Positions 11,601-20,168 of a DNA stretch of 64,000 nucleotides are shown piece after piece (position 1 is the first letter of the stretch; each line of letters opens with the position of its first letter). The notes below the pieces were generated by a model. The model saw only the letters and a list, made by a program, of their open reading frames with translations, searched no databases and had not been told where the DNA came from. The DNA comes from Iodobacter ciconiae. Lineage in GTDB: Bacteria; Pseudomonadota; Gammaproteobacteria; Burkholderiales; Chitinibacteraceae. Location: the NCBI RefSeq assembly GCF_003952345.1, contig NZ_CP034433.1, forward strand, positions 2,976,001 through 3,040,000, in the 5' to 3' direction. Made by a program: the position numbers and the translations under genes.

Positions 11601-11620
11601 CACATGAAGTGAAACAATGA

Positions 11621-11800
11621 AGAGCTTCCCGCGAGTGCCGTCCGACAAGCAATCTTGAACCGAAGGTTCAAGCGGTCACCGACCGGATGCCATCAGGTGC
11701 ATCCAACGGGGGATGCTCACAACAGGCATTCTCGTGGCAGGCAACCAAAGTAATTATTGGTTCAGAGAGACAAGCCGTAACAAACACCGCAGGAAAGCAT
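11621..11800 (-). ncRNA. ssrS: 6S RNA
   Basis: 6S RNA binds sigma-70 RNA polymerase and mimics an open promoter. On the minus strand the ends pair: GCTTTCCTGCGGTG (from 11798) with CACTCGCGGGAAGC (to 11624), about 13 pairs with two single-base bulges. Near the 3' side is the hairpin CTTGAACC-TTCG-GGTTCAAG, like the CTTGAACC/GGGTTCAAG element of E. coli 6S. The place between zapA and fau is the classic ssrS site, and about 180 nt is the normal size. Exact ends are estimated. Confidence 0.88.
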
Positions 11801-11821
11801 TGGTTTACAACAAGCGCAGAG

Positions 11822-12139
11822 CTAGGAAAACAATTCAGTTTGCTCACCCATCACTGCGTCTATCGTCGAATTCATACCGGTGATTCTACGCTGAATCGCC
11901 GCAATGTCAAAACCCCCATCAACACGCGTATGCAAATATTCATAAGTGATATTAAGCGCAGCCATAATGGCAATTTTCTCAAGCCCAATCACTTTGCCAG
12001 ATGCGCGAATCTCATGCATACGCTGATCTAAAAACTCAACAGCCTGTATGAGTGTTGCTTCTTCCTCATCAGGGCAAGCTACACGAAATTCACGCCCCAT
12101 GATAGAAACATCGAGCTGCTTAATCCCTGCACCACTCAT
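11822..12139 (-). CDS. zapA: Cell division protein ZapA
   Basis: Binds FtsZ and bundles protofilaments at midcell. The 105 residues show the ZapA pattern: N-terminal LDVSIMGREFRVACPDEEE, then helical VEFLDQRMHEIRASGKVIGLEKIAIMAALN and a C-terminal helix. It overlaps the upstream zapB-like gene by ATGA (12136-12139), so translation is probably coupled. 6S RNA follows directly. Confidence 0.93.
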   Translation of the reverse strand: MSGAGIKQLDVSIMGREFRVACPDEEEATLIQAVEFLDQRMHEIRASGKVIGLEKIAIMAALNITYEYLHTRVDGGFDIAAIQRRITGMNSTIDAVMGEQTELFS

Positions 12140-12336
12140 TCTGTATCCTCCGGCAGCTTAGCTAAAATAGCAGCAACTCTTTCTTTGCTTCCATCTACTT
12201 TTGCCAGCAAGCCCTGATTTTGCTGCTGTGTCAGCAATAATTTCTGACGCAAGCCACGATTTTCATCGCGTAACCTACGGCAAAGCAGCGCTAACTGAGC
12301 TACTTTGTCTTCAAGATTTAACAGTTCAGCTTCCAT
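12136..12336 (-). CDS. ZapB-like coiled-coil protein (TIGR02449-type)
   Basis: A 66-residue protein, nearly all one coiled coil (MEAELLNLEDKVAQLALL, RRLRDENRGLRQKLLL). Small coiled-coil proteins of this kind sit directly before zapA in many beta- and gammaproteobacteria and are thought to act with ZapA in division. The frame extends upstream to 12402, but the ATG at 12336 has GGAAG ten bases before it and begins the coiled coil. The stop overlaps the zapA start. Confidence 0.8.
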   Translation of the reverse strand: MEAELLNLEDKVAQLALLCRRLRDENRGLRQKLLLTQQQNQGLLAKVDGSKERVAAILAKLPEDTE

Positions 12337-12449
12337 CAACGACTTCCATAGGCAGCAAAGCAGGCGAATTCTAAAATACTTTTCAAGAATACGTCGTGCC
12401 AATAATGACTCTGTTCATTCAGTAAATTATATGCAATACCCAGTTTCGT

Positions 12450-13349
12450 TTACAAATCCGGATCTGGCAACTCAACTTCATCATTTGGATCATATACAGG
12501 CATTTCAAGAAAATCATCCGGCGTTTCAAGAGTGATACGGCCTAATGTACCGCCGCGAAACTCAGTCAAAATCATGTCTGCCGTTTTTTGCGTATCAATC
12601 CGTCCACCTGACAACATAGCGCCACGTTTTTTACCAATCAACTCAAAAAGTGGTTCGGCATCAGCCAGCAGGTCTTTCAATTTATAGCGATCAAGCAATA
12701 GCTGCGGATAACGCGCAACCAAAGCCTCAATTGCATAAAGCGCAACATCCACTTCGTCGTAAGCATTACGACCAATCGATCCAGCCATTGCTAGACGATA
12801 GCCTGAATCTTCATTTTGGACTTTCGGCCACATCAACCCTGGTGTGTCGTACAAAATCATACCCGCCAGCGTTTCAACCCGCTGCTGCATTTTGGTTACA
12901 CCGGGAGTATCAGCCACCTTGGCAATTTTGCGCTTAGCCAGATGATTGATCAAAGTAGATTTACCTACGTTTGGAATCCCGACAATCATTGCTCTAAGCG
13001 GCTTTTCCTCGCCATCACGATGAGGAGCCAAAGCCTGGCATAACTGTGGAATCAGCTTCGCACCCTGAACCTTATTATCCTCACCCAATAACACCGCTTC
13101 TGTGCCTGGCTGAGATTTAAACCACTCAAGCCAAATTTTGTTAAGCCTTGGATCTGCCAAATCTGCTTTATTCAAAACCTTGAGAGCAGGACGCTGCCTT
13201 AAACGACGCATCGGCTCAATCATGGGATTGCTACTAGAGAGTGGCAAACGAGCATCAACCACCTCGATCACCAAATCCACCTTGGCCATGGTCTCTGCAA
13301 CCTGCTTACGGGCAGTGTTCATATGCCCTGGAAACCACTGGATCGCCAT
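12450..13349 (-). CDS. ylqF: Ribosome biogenesis GTPase (YlqF/RbgA)
   Basis: Circularly permuted GTPase needed for a late step of 50S assembly. It starts MAIQWFPGHMNTARKQVAE, with VDARLP, the permuted G4 LNKADL before G1 GIPNVGKSTLIN, and DTPG later. An ATG four codons upstream (13361) is also in frame, but GGAGG sits inside that stretch, 6 bases before the ATG at 13349, so the shorter form (299 residues) is chosen. The DnaA-box region lies upstream. Confidence 0.93.
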   Translation of the reverse strand: MAIQWFPGHMNTARKQVAETMAKVDLVIEVVDARLPLSSSNPMIEPMRRLRQRPALKVLNKADLADPRLNKIWLEWFKSQPGTEAVLLGEDNKVQGAKLIPQLCQALAPHRDGEEKPLRAMIVGIPNVGKSTLINHLAKRKIAKVADTPGVTKMQQRVETLAGMILYDTPGLMWPKVQNEDSGYRLAMAGSIGRNAYDEVDVALYAIEALVARYPQLLLDRYKLKDLLADAEPLFELIGKKRGAMLSGGRIDTQKTADMILTEFRGGTLGRITLETPDDFLEMPVYDPNDEVELPDPDL

Positions 13350-13419
13350 CGAACCCTCCATTGAAAGAGGCCATTATACGATGAAAAATCAAACGATCCA
13401 TCAAATCAACTACTTGCCC

Positions 13420-13572
13420 TGTGGATAAAAATAAGCGCTGCTGTGGAAAACCTACAAGACAGCAAAACTCAAAAAACTATCTCCAATTTATCCACAGGTC
13501 AAACAGATTTCACACCCAGCCTTGTGGATAACTTAAGTGATTGAAAAAACAAAGAAAAATGACTTATCCACA
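13420..13572. promoter_or_regulatory. Cluster of four perfect DnaA boxes with AT-rich flank
   Basis: TTATCCACA occurs at 13488-13496 and 13564-13572 on the plus strand and at 13420-13428 and 13523-13531 on the minus strand; a near match (TGTGGAAAA) is at 13442-13450. All are identical to the high-affinity E. coli DnaA box. The 130 bases to the right (to 13716) are very AT-rich. The cluster is intergenic, between ylqF and a TlpA-like gene. It could be a replication origin, a DnaA-titrating (datA-like) or a DnaA-reactivating (DARS-like) site. Confidence 0.8.
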
Positions 13573-13716
13573 GAAAATATCACCCCTTATTAGTTGTTCT
13601 TATATCTTTCTTCTTAAATGAAGTATTAAAAGAAAAAAGATGTAAATAAATTTTCCAACACAAAACGGACAAAAAATATTCTAAAATCGCCTACTTGCAT
13701 GCCAAGGAAACATCTT

Positions 13717-14220
13717 ATGAAACGTTATCTACCTCGTTTAATTGCTATTGCTACTGTCATAACCATAGCTGGCTACTTGCTTTTTCAAACTCCAAATAAA
13801 CAAGCACCAGATATACAATTAACCAGTATTCAAGGACAAAACTTAAACCCGTCTGCATTAAAAAACCAAATCGTACTCGTTAATTTCTGGGCAACAAGTT
13901 GTACTGGATGTATTAAAGAAATGCCAGAACTTATAAAATTACAAGAAAAATATAAAAATAATAACTATAAAACAATTGCTATTGCCATGGATTATGATAA
14001 TCCTGAATATATTGCTAACTATGTAAAAGAAAAAAAATTACCTTTTTTTACACAACACGATATAAATGGAAAAGCAGCAAAAGCATTTGGTGATGTAGCT
14101 TTAACACCTAGTACATTTTTAATTAATAAAGATAGTAAAATTATTAAAAAATATGTCGGATTAATTAATATTCAAGAAATAGAAATTTTAATCGAAAATG
14201 AAATAAAAAAATCCATGTAA
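13717..14220 (+). CDS. TlpA-family thioredoxin-like protein, membrane-anchored
   Basis: A 167-residue protein with an N-terminal membrane anchor or signal (YLPRLIAIATVITIAGYLLF) and a periplasmic thioredoxin fold. The active site is WATSCTGCIKEMPEL (CxxC = CTGC), with the cis-Pro segment TPSTFLI near residue 133. Such proteins reduce disulfides in the periplasm, for example in cytochrome c maturation; the partner is unknown. AAGGAA before the ATG at 13717 decides that start over the ATG at 13699. The gene is strikingly AT-rich, with Lys/Asn/Ile codons unlike its neighbours. Confidence 0.85.
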   Translation: MKRYLPRLIAIATVITIAGYLLFQTPNKQAPDIQLTSIQGQNLNPSALKNQIVLVNFWATSCTGCIKEMPELIKLQEKYKNNNYKTIAIAMDYDNPEYIANYVKEKKLPFFTQHDINGKAAKAFGDVALTPSTFLINKDSKIIKKYVGLINIQEIEILIENEIKKSM

Positions 14221-14280
14221 AATTTAAATGATCTTTAAAATCAAAGAGATATGATCTTATGCTTGGAATTTTATGTTTAA

Positions 14281-14309
14281 AAAAAAACGGCCATTTAGGC
14301 CGTTTTTTT
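14281..14309. terminator. Bidirectional intrinsic terminator (TlpA-like / hemL)
   Basis: A-run, ACGGCC, ATTTA loop, GGCCGT, T-run: a perfect 12-bp stem flanked by A7 and T7. It serves the two convergent genes. Confidence 0.92.
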
Positions 14310-14323
14310 ATTTTATTCATATA

Positions 14324-15604
14324 TTAGCTAATTTCTAAAAATACTAATCTAGCTACCTCAAGTGTGTCTATAATATCTTGATCGGAATGTGCTGCAGAAA
14401 CAAAACCTGCTTCAAAAGCAGAAGGAGCTAAATATATTCCTTTGTTTAGCATACCATGAAAAAATGAATTAAATTTAGTACGATCAGAATTCATTACATC
14501 AGCAAAGGATTGTGGAATATTTTTACTAAAATAAAAACCAAACATACCACCTACACTTTGTGTAGAAAAAATAGTATTTGTTTCTTTAGCTATTTGAATT
14601 AAACCATCACATAATTTTTTAGTTTGAATAGATAATTGATTAAAAAAACCATATTCAGAAATAAGTTTTAATGTAGCCAACCCGGCTGCTACAGCAACCG
14701 GATTACCAGACAATGTCCCTGCCTGGTAAACCGGACCCAAGGGAGCTAATTTAGCCATAATATCGTTACGACCACCAAAAGCAGCTAGCGGCATACCACC
14801 ACCCACTACTTTACCAAGACAAGTTAAATCAGGTTTTATCCCATGCAAACCTTGAGTACATTGTAAACCAACTCTAAAACCAGTCATGACTTCATCATAA
14901 ATTAAAACCGAACCATAATTTTCAGTTAATTTACGCATCGCTTGAACAAATTCAGCGCTGGCTTGTACCATATTCATGTTGCCAGCAATAGGTTCTACAA
15001 TAATGGCAGCAATTTGTTCCCCTATTTCTGCAAACAATGCTTCTAGAGCAGCAACATCGTTGTAAGGTAGAACTAAGGTATCTGCTGCAACTGACGCTGG
15101 AACACCTGCTGATGAAGGATTGCCGAAAGTTAATAAACCAGAACCCGCTTTTACTAATAAACTATCAGCATGACCGTGATAACAACCCTCAAATTTCACT
15201 AATTTATCGCGCCCGGTAAAACCGCGGGCAAGGCGAATTGCGCTCATTGTGGCTTCTGTGCCACTTGAAACAAGCCGAACTTGTTCAATAGACGGTAGCA
15301 TTTTGCAAATTAAATCAGCTAATTCTACTTCTGCGGCCGTTGGTGCACCAAAACTCATACCATTTTTAGCTGCATTAATAACAGCTTCCAGTACATCTGG
15401 ATGAGTATGACCTAAGATAAGCGGCCCCCAGGAACCTACATAATCAATATAACGCTGATCATCTGCATCCCAGACATAGGCACCAAGACCTTTTTTAAAA
15501 AAACGTGGTGTGCCACCAACAGAGCCAAAAGCACGCACTGGCGAATTGACACCACCAGGGATATGCTTTTGTGCTGCAGCAAATAATTGTTGATTTTGAT
15601 TCAT
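14324..15604 (-). CDS. hemL: Glutamate-1-semialdehyde 2,1-aminomutase
   Basis: PLP enzyme making 5-aminolevulinate in the C5 heme pathway. With the start at 15604 ([22 protein letters not shown]) it has 426 residues, and the PLP lysine falls at Lys265 in [18 protein letters not shown], as in the known enzymes. [16 protein letters not shown] and [13 protein letters not shown] are intact. An in-frame ATG four codons upstream (15616) has no ribosome-binding site. The 3' half is more AT-rich than the 5' half, continuing the AT-rich stretch around the TlpA-like gene. Confidence 0.95.
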   Translation of the reverse strand: MNQNQQLFAAAQKHIPGGVNSPVRAFGSVGGTPRFFKKGLGAYVWDADDQRYIDYVGSWGPLILGHTHPDVLEAVINAAKNGMSFGAPTAAEVELADLICKMLPSIEQVRLVSSGTEATMSAIRLARGFTGRDKLVKFEGCYHGHADSLLVKAGSGLLTFGNPSSAGVPASVAADTLVLPYNDVAALEALFAEIGEQIAAIIVEPIAGNMNMVQASAEFVQAMRKLTENYGSVLIYDEVMTGFRVGLQCTQGLHGIKPDLTCLGKVVGGGMPLAAFGGRNDIMAKLAPLGPVYQAGTLSGNPVAVAAGLATLKLISEYGFFNQLSIQTKKLCDGLIQIAKETNTIFSTQSVGGMFGFYFSKNIPQSFADVMNSDRTKFNSFFHGMLNKGIYLAPSAFEAGFVSAAHSDQDIIDTLEVARLVFLEIS

Positions 15605-15735
15605 AAGGAAATCCATAATAAAAAAACAATATCATAGCCTTATCAATCCCATGCAGAAACCGTCATTGCTTACTTGTTGCCTGCTGCATGACACAACGTA
15701 GTTTTAATTCACTAACTACATCATTATTTAGACAA

Positions 15736-15767
15736 AAAATAAGCGCCTTTTACAGGGCGCTTATTTT
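15736..15767. terminator. Terminator between the CYTH gene and hemL
   Basis: AAAATAAGCGCC pairs perfectly with GGCGCTTATTTT over an 8-base loop. It lies 16 bases after the stop of the minus-strand CYTH gene and would end the rubredoxin-M48-hemJ-CYTH operon. Confidence 0.88.
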
Positions 15768-15782
15768 GTATACCTTGGTAAA

Positions 15783-16244
15783 TTACCAGGTTGAATAGCT
15801 ATGTTCAGAAAGATAACTATTAAAGTATCGTGAATCATTTGATACTTCGGCACCTAACCATGCCGGTTTTATGTAATTTGCATCACTACTGGCTAATTCT
15901 AATTCAGCAATAATTAATGGTGAATTTTTGCCATGAAATTCGTCAATCTCCCAAATATGGCCAGCAAAATCGATTAAATGACGTGTTTTATCCAGAGTAT
16001 TGGGGCATAATTTTAACAATGCTTCTGCATCAGCAACCGGAATTTCATATTCAAACTCCAGACGCTCAATCCCTGCTGTTTTACCTTTTATCGTGATAAA
16101 CCCTTGATTATCACGTAAGCGAACACGCACTACTCGTTCGGGATCACTAGATAAATAACCTTGTGCAATCCGGCTTGACTGTTGTACTTCACTACGCCAA
16201 TCATCACCATTTAATAAGAATTTACGTTCAATTTCTATCGCCAT
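15783..16244 (-). CDS. CYTH-domain protein (triphosphate tunnel metalloenzyme)
   Basis: A 153-residue single CYTH domain: EIERKFL at the N-terminus (the ExExK signature), then VVRVRLRD, ITIKGK, EFEYEIP, EIDEFHGK and IAELEL, whose charged residues point into the tunnel. Short bacterial members tested so far hydrolyse inorganic tripolyphosphate; an adenylate cyclase role is possible but less likely. Last gene of a four-gene set, 21 bases after hemJ. The substrate here is not known. Confidence 0.88.
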   Translation of the reverse strand: MAIEIERKFLLNGDDWRSEVQQSSRIAQGYLSSDPERVVRVRLRDNQGFITIKGKTAGIERLEFEYEIPVADAEALLKLCPNTLDKTRHLIDFAGHIWEIDEFHGKNSPLIIAELELASSDANYIKPAWLGAEVSNDSRYFNSYLSEHSYSTW

Positions 16245-16265
16245 TATTTTTCTCTAAAGCTCTTT

Positions 16266-16688
16266 TTAGAAAGGTTTTACCACAACTAAAATAACGCAGG
16301 CTGCTAAAACTAGAACAGGAATCTCGTTAAAAAAACGATACCAGCGGTGGCTGCGTGTATTACGATCAGCTGCAAAATTTTTACAGATTTTCCAGCACCA
16401 GCCGTGATAAGCAATTAAAACAGCAACCAGCGTGAGCTTCACATGCATCCAGCGCCAGCCTGCGCCCATATAAAAATCAAAATAAGACCAAAGCCAGATA
16501 CCAAATATCAACGCCAAAATACCTAAGGGAGTCATAAATCGGATCAGCTTATGCTCCATTAATTTTAAACGTGCAATCGTTTCGTGATCTGTGCTCATGG
16601 CATGGTTTACAAATAATCTTGGCAAGTAAAATAAACCCGCAAACCAGCTGGTGATAAAAATAATATGGAGCGCTTTTACCCAGAGCAT
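16266..16688 (-). CDS. hemJ: Protoporphyrinogen IX oxidase HemJ
   Basis: A 140-residue inner-membrane protein with four hydrophobic helices. LWVKALHIIFITSWFAGLFY with its conserved His and the later YHGWCW match the HemJ (UPF0093) family, which oxidises protoporphyrinogen IX to protoporphyrin IX. AAGGA lies 8 bases before the ATG; the M48 peptidase stop is 3 bases upstream, so it is in that operon. hemL, another heme gene, lies close but behind a terminator. Confidence 0.9.
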   Translation of the reverse strand: MLWVKALHIIFITSWFAGLFYLPRLFVNHAMSTDHETIARLKLMEHKLIRFMTPLGILALIFGIWLWSYFDFYMGAGWRWMHVKLTLVAVLIAYHGWCWKICKNFAADRNTRSHRWYRFFNEIPVLVLAACVILVVVKPF

Positions 16689-16691
16689 TTA

Positions 16692-17528
16692 TTATCCTTT
16701 TAAATTGGATGGATATTTACGTACTGCGGCATCGTATAAGCCTTGTACTGCTGGGATTCTGGCCTGTAAATCTTGAATGCGTGTTTGATTTGAAGGGTGA
16801 GTGGAAAGAAATTCTGCTGGTTGCCCTTTGCTGGCCGCAGCCATTTTTTGCCACAGGCTAACCGCTGCCTGTGGCTTATAACCAGCTCTGGCAGCCAGCT
16901 CGAGTCCCATGGTATCGGATTCGGATTCATGCTCGCGGCTATTAGGTAAAAAGTAGCCTACTTGCATTAGCTCATCAGCCATACTCATATAGCCATCATA
17001 TTTTCCACCAGTGAGCAAAGATAAGCCTTGCATAGCCAATTGCTTGTTATATGCACTACTCATGCGCTCACGGCTGTGCTCTCTTAAAGCGTGGCTAATT
17101 TCGTGCCCCATAATTTGAGCAATTTCATCATCAGTAAGATTTAGTTTTTCAATAATGCCGGAATAAAACATAATCTTGCCACCAGCCATGCAATAAGCAT
17201 TTAGTTCCGGGCTGTTTTCTACATTAACCTCCCATTGCCATTTGCTGGCATCAGGGCGAAATGTACTGGTTTGCGGAATAATGCGATTAGCAATATTGCG
17301 AACTCTGGCTGTCATTTGTTTGTTGCTATTGAGCACACCTTTGCTTTTTGCCTTATCTAAAGTCTCCTGATAGGACTGACTGGCCATATTGTTAACTTGT
17401 TGCTCGGATAAGAGCATACTCATGTTCTGCTTACGGTTGATCTGGTTTATACCTGATTCCGTAGTGCTAACCTGTTGACAGCCTGGCAGTATGGCGGAAA
17501 GAAAAATTACGCTAATCAGTTTTTTCAT
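16692..17528 (-). CDS. M48-family zinc metallopeptidase, lipoprotein
   Basis: Cell-envelope protease of 278 residues. The signal peptide ends in the lipobox ILPGC (Cys is lipidated). The zinc site GHEISHALREH (HExxH) lies near residue 143 and the third ligand is probably Glu in HESESDTMGLELA. The pattern resembles LoiP/YggG and BepA-like peptidases that act on outer-membrane proteins. AAAGGA is placed for the ATG at 17528 rather than for the one two codons upstream. It follows the rubredoxin gene by 10 bases. Confidence 0.9.
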   Translation of the reverse strand: MKKLISVIFLSAILPGCQQVSTTESGINQINRKQNMSMLLSEQQVNNMASQSYQETLDKAKSKGVLNSNKQMTARVRNIANRIIPQTSTFRPDASKWQWEVNVENSPELNAYCMAGGKIMFYSGIIEKLNLTDDEIAQIMGHEISHALREHSRERMSSAYNKQLAMQGLSLLTGGKYDGYMSMADELMQVGYFLPNSREHESESDTMGLELAARAGYKPQAAVSLWQKMAAASKGQPAEFLSTHPSNQTRIQDLQARIPAVQGLYDAAVRKYPSNLKG

Positions 17529-17538
17529 AACCATCCTT

Positions 17539-17703
17539 TCAGATTTCCATCATCTCAAAATCATCTTTTCTTGCACCGCAATCCGGGCAAGTCCAGTTTG
17601 GAGGAACGTTTTCCCATGCGGTTCCGGCAGCGATACCATCGTTAGGCATACCTTCAGCTTCATCGTAAATAAAGCCACAAATGAGACACATATATTTTTT
17701 CAT
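17539..17703 (-). CDS. Rubredoxin
   Basis: Small iron electron carrier of 54 residues. The iron ligands are Cys6, Cys9 (MCLICGFIYD) and Cys39, Cys42 (WTCPDCG), the standard rubredoxin layout, and EGMPNDGIAAGTAWENVP between them is typical. ACAGGT lies about 8 bases before the ATG. It is first in the rubredoxin-M48-hemJ-CYTH set and divergent from thiD, an arrangement frequent in betaproteobacteria. The partner reductase is not in the window. Confidence 0.95.
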   Translation of the reverse strand: MKKYMCLICGFIYDEAEGMPNDGIAAGTAWENVPPNWTCPDCGARKDDFEMMEI

Positions 17704-17750
17704 TCGAGTTACCTGTTAAGTAAGATAAAATTTCAATTTTACCTGATTCA

Positions 17751-18608
17751 GTGAATGTCCCCATGACTACCAGCCCCCCTATTGTGCTTGTATTTGCTGG
17801 TAATGATCCATCCGGTGGTGCTGGACTTGCTGCAGATATGCTTGCTTTGTCATCCCTTGGTTGCCATGTGGCACCGGTAATTACCGGCGTCGTTATTCAA
17901 GATAGTGCAGGCGAGCAAGATATTTTACTCATTGAAAGTGAGTGGGTGGAAGATCAGGCTCGCTGCATCCTTGAAGATATGAAAGTAGATGCGATTAAAG
18001 TAGGCCTGATTGGCAGCATTGAAACCCTGACCGTGATTGCTGAAATTGCATCAGATTATCCAGAAATCCCGCTTATCCTGGATGCTGTATTTTTTTCCAA
18101 GCCTGGAGATCATTTAGCTACCGAAGAATTACTTGCAATGACTCGTGAATTATTATTACCACATACCACACTGGTTACGCTTAATAGCATTGAAGCAAGA
18201 TATTTGGCATCGGATGACCCGGATGATCAGGATGATTTAACTCTGGATGCGGCTGCCAGCCGAATTCTGGATTGTGGTTGCGAATATGTATTGATTACAG
18301 GTGCTCATGAAAATACACCTAAGGTCATCAATGCCCTTTATAGCGATATGGGACGCGCCAGTGTAGATACTTGGGATAGGTTGCCTGGTAGTTACTATGG
18401 CGCAGGCAGTACGCTTGCAGCAGCATTAACCGGTGCCTTGGCCAATGGTGCCCAGATTGGTGAAGCGGTAAAAGAAGGTCAGGATTACACCTGGCAGACA
18501 CTGCAGGCGGCTTACCGGCCCGGTATGGGGCAACAGATACCCGATCGATTCTTCTGGGCAAGATCTGCCGAAGATTTAGCAGTTACCCCGCTTGATGAGG
18601 TGCTTTAA
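17751..18608 (+). CDS. thiD: Hydroxymethylpyrimidine/phosphomethylpyrimidine kinase-type protein
   Basis: Ribokinase-like enzyme of thiamine synthesis (285 residues). The N-terminal FAGNDPSGGAGLAADM matches ThiD substrate binding and KVGLIGS matches the core. Two places differ from classical ThiD: the usual DPVM segment reads LDAVFFSKPGD, and the GTGCT anion hole reads GAGST, so the conserved Cys is Ser. It may still be ThiD or a related pyrimidine/pyridoxal kinase. Starts at 17751 or 17763 are possible, both with weak ribosome-binding sites. A parS site begins 1 base after its stop. Confidence 0.8.
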   Translation: MNVPMTTSPPIVLVFAGNDPSGGAGLAADMLALSSLGCHVAPVITGVVIQDSAGEQDILLIESEWVEDQARCILEDMKVDAIKVGLIGSIETLTVIAEIASDYPEIPLILDAVFFSKPGDHLATEELLAMTRELLLPHTTLVTLNSIEARYLASDDPDDQDDLTLDAAASRILDCGCEYVLITGAHENTPKVINALYSDMGRASVDTWDRLPGSYYGAGSTLAAALTGALANGAQIGEAVKEGQDYTWQTLQAAYRPGMGQQIPDRFFWARSAEDLAVTPLDEVL

Positions 18609-18609
18609 T

Positions 18610-18625
18610 TGTTTCACGTGAAACA
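18610..18625. promoter_or_regulatory. parS site (ParB/Spo0J binding), perfect palindrome
   Basis: TGTTTCACGTGAAACA is a perfect 16-bp palindrome and full match to the general parS consensus TGTTNCACGTGAAACA. Its last base is the A of the ATG of the following AraC-type gene, so it takes the place of a Shine-Dalgarno sequence. ParB loads here to organise origin-proximal DNA. Confidence 0.9.
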
Positions 18626-19581
18626 TGGATAACTCTCCCTGCCTTCGGTTGGAAAAAGCGATTGATCGCATGGTGCGTGGGCTGGCTGCACCTTTACAAT
18701 TGGCGGATCTGGCTGATGTCACCCATTACTCGCCCTGGCATTTAGCTCACCGTTTTCAAAGTGAATATGGCGATAGCCCGCAAGCATTTTTATGGCAATT
18801 ACGCTTAGAAGTCGCTGCTTCACTTTTGCAATGGTCGCCACATTTGCCAATCGGGCAAGTGGCAGATTTGGTTGGCTTTTCATCCCCTGCAACTTTTAGC
18901 CGGGCCTTTGGCCGCAGCTTTGGTTTTACGCCCAGTGATTTGCGTGCCGGGCGGGCGGTAGCAATTTGCTGGATTGCTAATAATTTAGGCTCGATGTCCT
19001 ATCGGCCGGGGTTAACAATTGCAGGCACGGATGCTGATCGGATATGGAGCTGGGATGAGGTTGAAGCCCACATCAATTTGGAAGAATGGCCAGCTGGACG
19101 TATGGCTTATCAACGAGCGGTGGGAGATTATGGTTTTCATTTGGAGAAGTTTTTAGAGCGCTTTCAAGAGCAGTGTCAAACGCTTGGAATTAAAGGGGAT
19201 CGATGGTTTGGCCTGGTCTGGAGTGATCCGGCCACAACACCCGCAGAGCGGCGGCGTTATGATGTGGCCGTACCGATATCCAGTCACTTTAAATTACCTA
19301 GATTATTAGGTGAGTATCAGTGCCCGGCAGGGCGTTGGGCTGTGTTCAGGCACGTTGGTGAACGAGCTGATATTGGCCCGCGCTGGCGTGATTTAATGCT
19401 GGTATGGCTGCCTTACTCCGGATGGATGCTGGACCCGCAGCGGCCACGGGTGGAGTGCTATTACGATGGTCGTTATGATCTTTGTCTGCCTCTTTTACCG
19501 GGCCGCAGTATTCAAGATCGCTTGCCAGAGATTTTGCCTGAACTATTAAAGCTGGTAACGACGGTGGTAAATGATAAATAG
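18625..19581 (+). CDS. AraC-family regulator with GyrI-like effector domain
   Basis: A 318-residue transcription factor with the DNA-binding domain first. Residues 8-108 hold two helix-turn-helix units (LADLADVTHYSPWHLAHRFQ and IGQVADLVGFSSPATFSRAF), like SoxS/Rob. Residues about 160-315 form a GyrI-like small-molecule domain (WPAGRMAYQR..., PAGRWAVFRHVG). Rob- and SoxS-type proteins with this layout answer to drugs or redox stress; no target is evident nearby. No ribosome-binding site is seen because a parS site fills the -15 to +1 region. Confidence 0.88.
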   Translation: MDNSPCLRLEKAIDRMVRGLAAPLQLADLADVTHYSPWHLAHRFQSEYGDSPQAFLWQLRLEVAASLLQWSPHLPIGQVADLVGFSSPATFSRAFGRSFGFTPSDLRAGRAVAICWIANNLGSMSYRPGLTIAGTDADRIWSWDEVEAHINLEEWPAGRMAYQRAVGDYGFHLEKFLERFQEQCQTLGIKGDRWFGLVWSDPATTPAERRRYDVAVPISSHFKLPRLLGEYQCPAGRWAVFRHVGERADIGPRWRDLMLVWLPYSGWMLDPQRPRVECYYDGRYDLCLPLLPGRSIQDRLPEILPELLKLVTTVVNDK

Positions 19582-19641
19582 AGGGTTTATTGCATTTTTC
19601 GTAGAGCGGATATTGTTAAAGCGTATGAGGTTGCACTCATC

Positions 19642-20166
19642 TTACGCATCATGCCAGCACCAATGCCATGGCTCATAAAGATAGCCGGATGAGTTGCCGC
19701 GTGGAAATGACAGGCGAAAACCAAAGTGCGCAGCATTAAGACTTAGCCAGTTAAAAGCCGCGGTATTTTCAAAGGCTTCTTCCACTACAGGGCCGCCGGG
19801 CTGGTAAATATCTACAGCGCGGCCGGTGTGGTGCTCGCTACAGCCGGGTGGAGCAAGCACCTGCAAAATTTGCTCAATTTCTTGCCCCTGCATTAACTTC
19901 TTTTGTATCAGCTCACATTGACGGCTTGATGCCCGATAGGCCGACGCAATCTGAATATTTATTCCTTCCGCCTGTGCCGCATTTTGCATTGCCAGCCAGC
20001 TGATGGCTGCGTCCGGAACGAGCTGCCAGATACGGCCATCACTACTGACAGCTACATCTACCAGCTCGCTGGCTTCTTCAAATAGTTGCAATGGGCGGTG
20101 CTCAAGTAAATCGAGCGGAATGCCCAAATCAGCCCAAGCTGCTGCAATTAAAGCTGTCATTGTCAT
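19642..20166 (-). CDS. VanY-family D-alanyl-D-alanine carboxypeptidase
   Basis: A 174-residue zinc carboxypeptidase. Motifs: IASAYRASSRQ, PGCSEHHTGRAVDI (His and Asp zinc ligands) and EPWHWCWH (third His). The family trims D-Ala from peptidoglycan peptides, but this protein has no signal peptide, so it may act in the cytoplasm on recycled muropeptides like LdcB relatives without a leader, or its start may be elsewhere. It begins 2 bases after the parC stop, so it is probably co-transcribed. Confidence 0.88.
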   Translation of the reverse strand: MTMTALIAAAWADLGIPLDLLEHRPLQLFEEASELVDVAVSSDGRIWQLVPDAAISWLAMQNAAQAEGINIQIASAYRASSRQCELIQKKLMQGQEIEQILQVLAPPGCSEHHTGRAVDIYQPGGPVVEEAFENTAAFNWLSLNAAHFGFRLSFPRGNSSGYLYEPWHWCWHDA

Positions 20167-20168
20167 AG

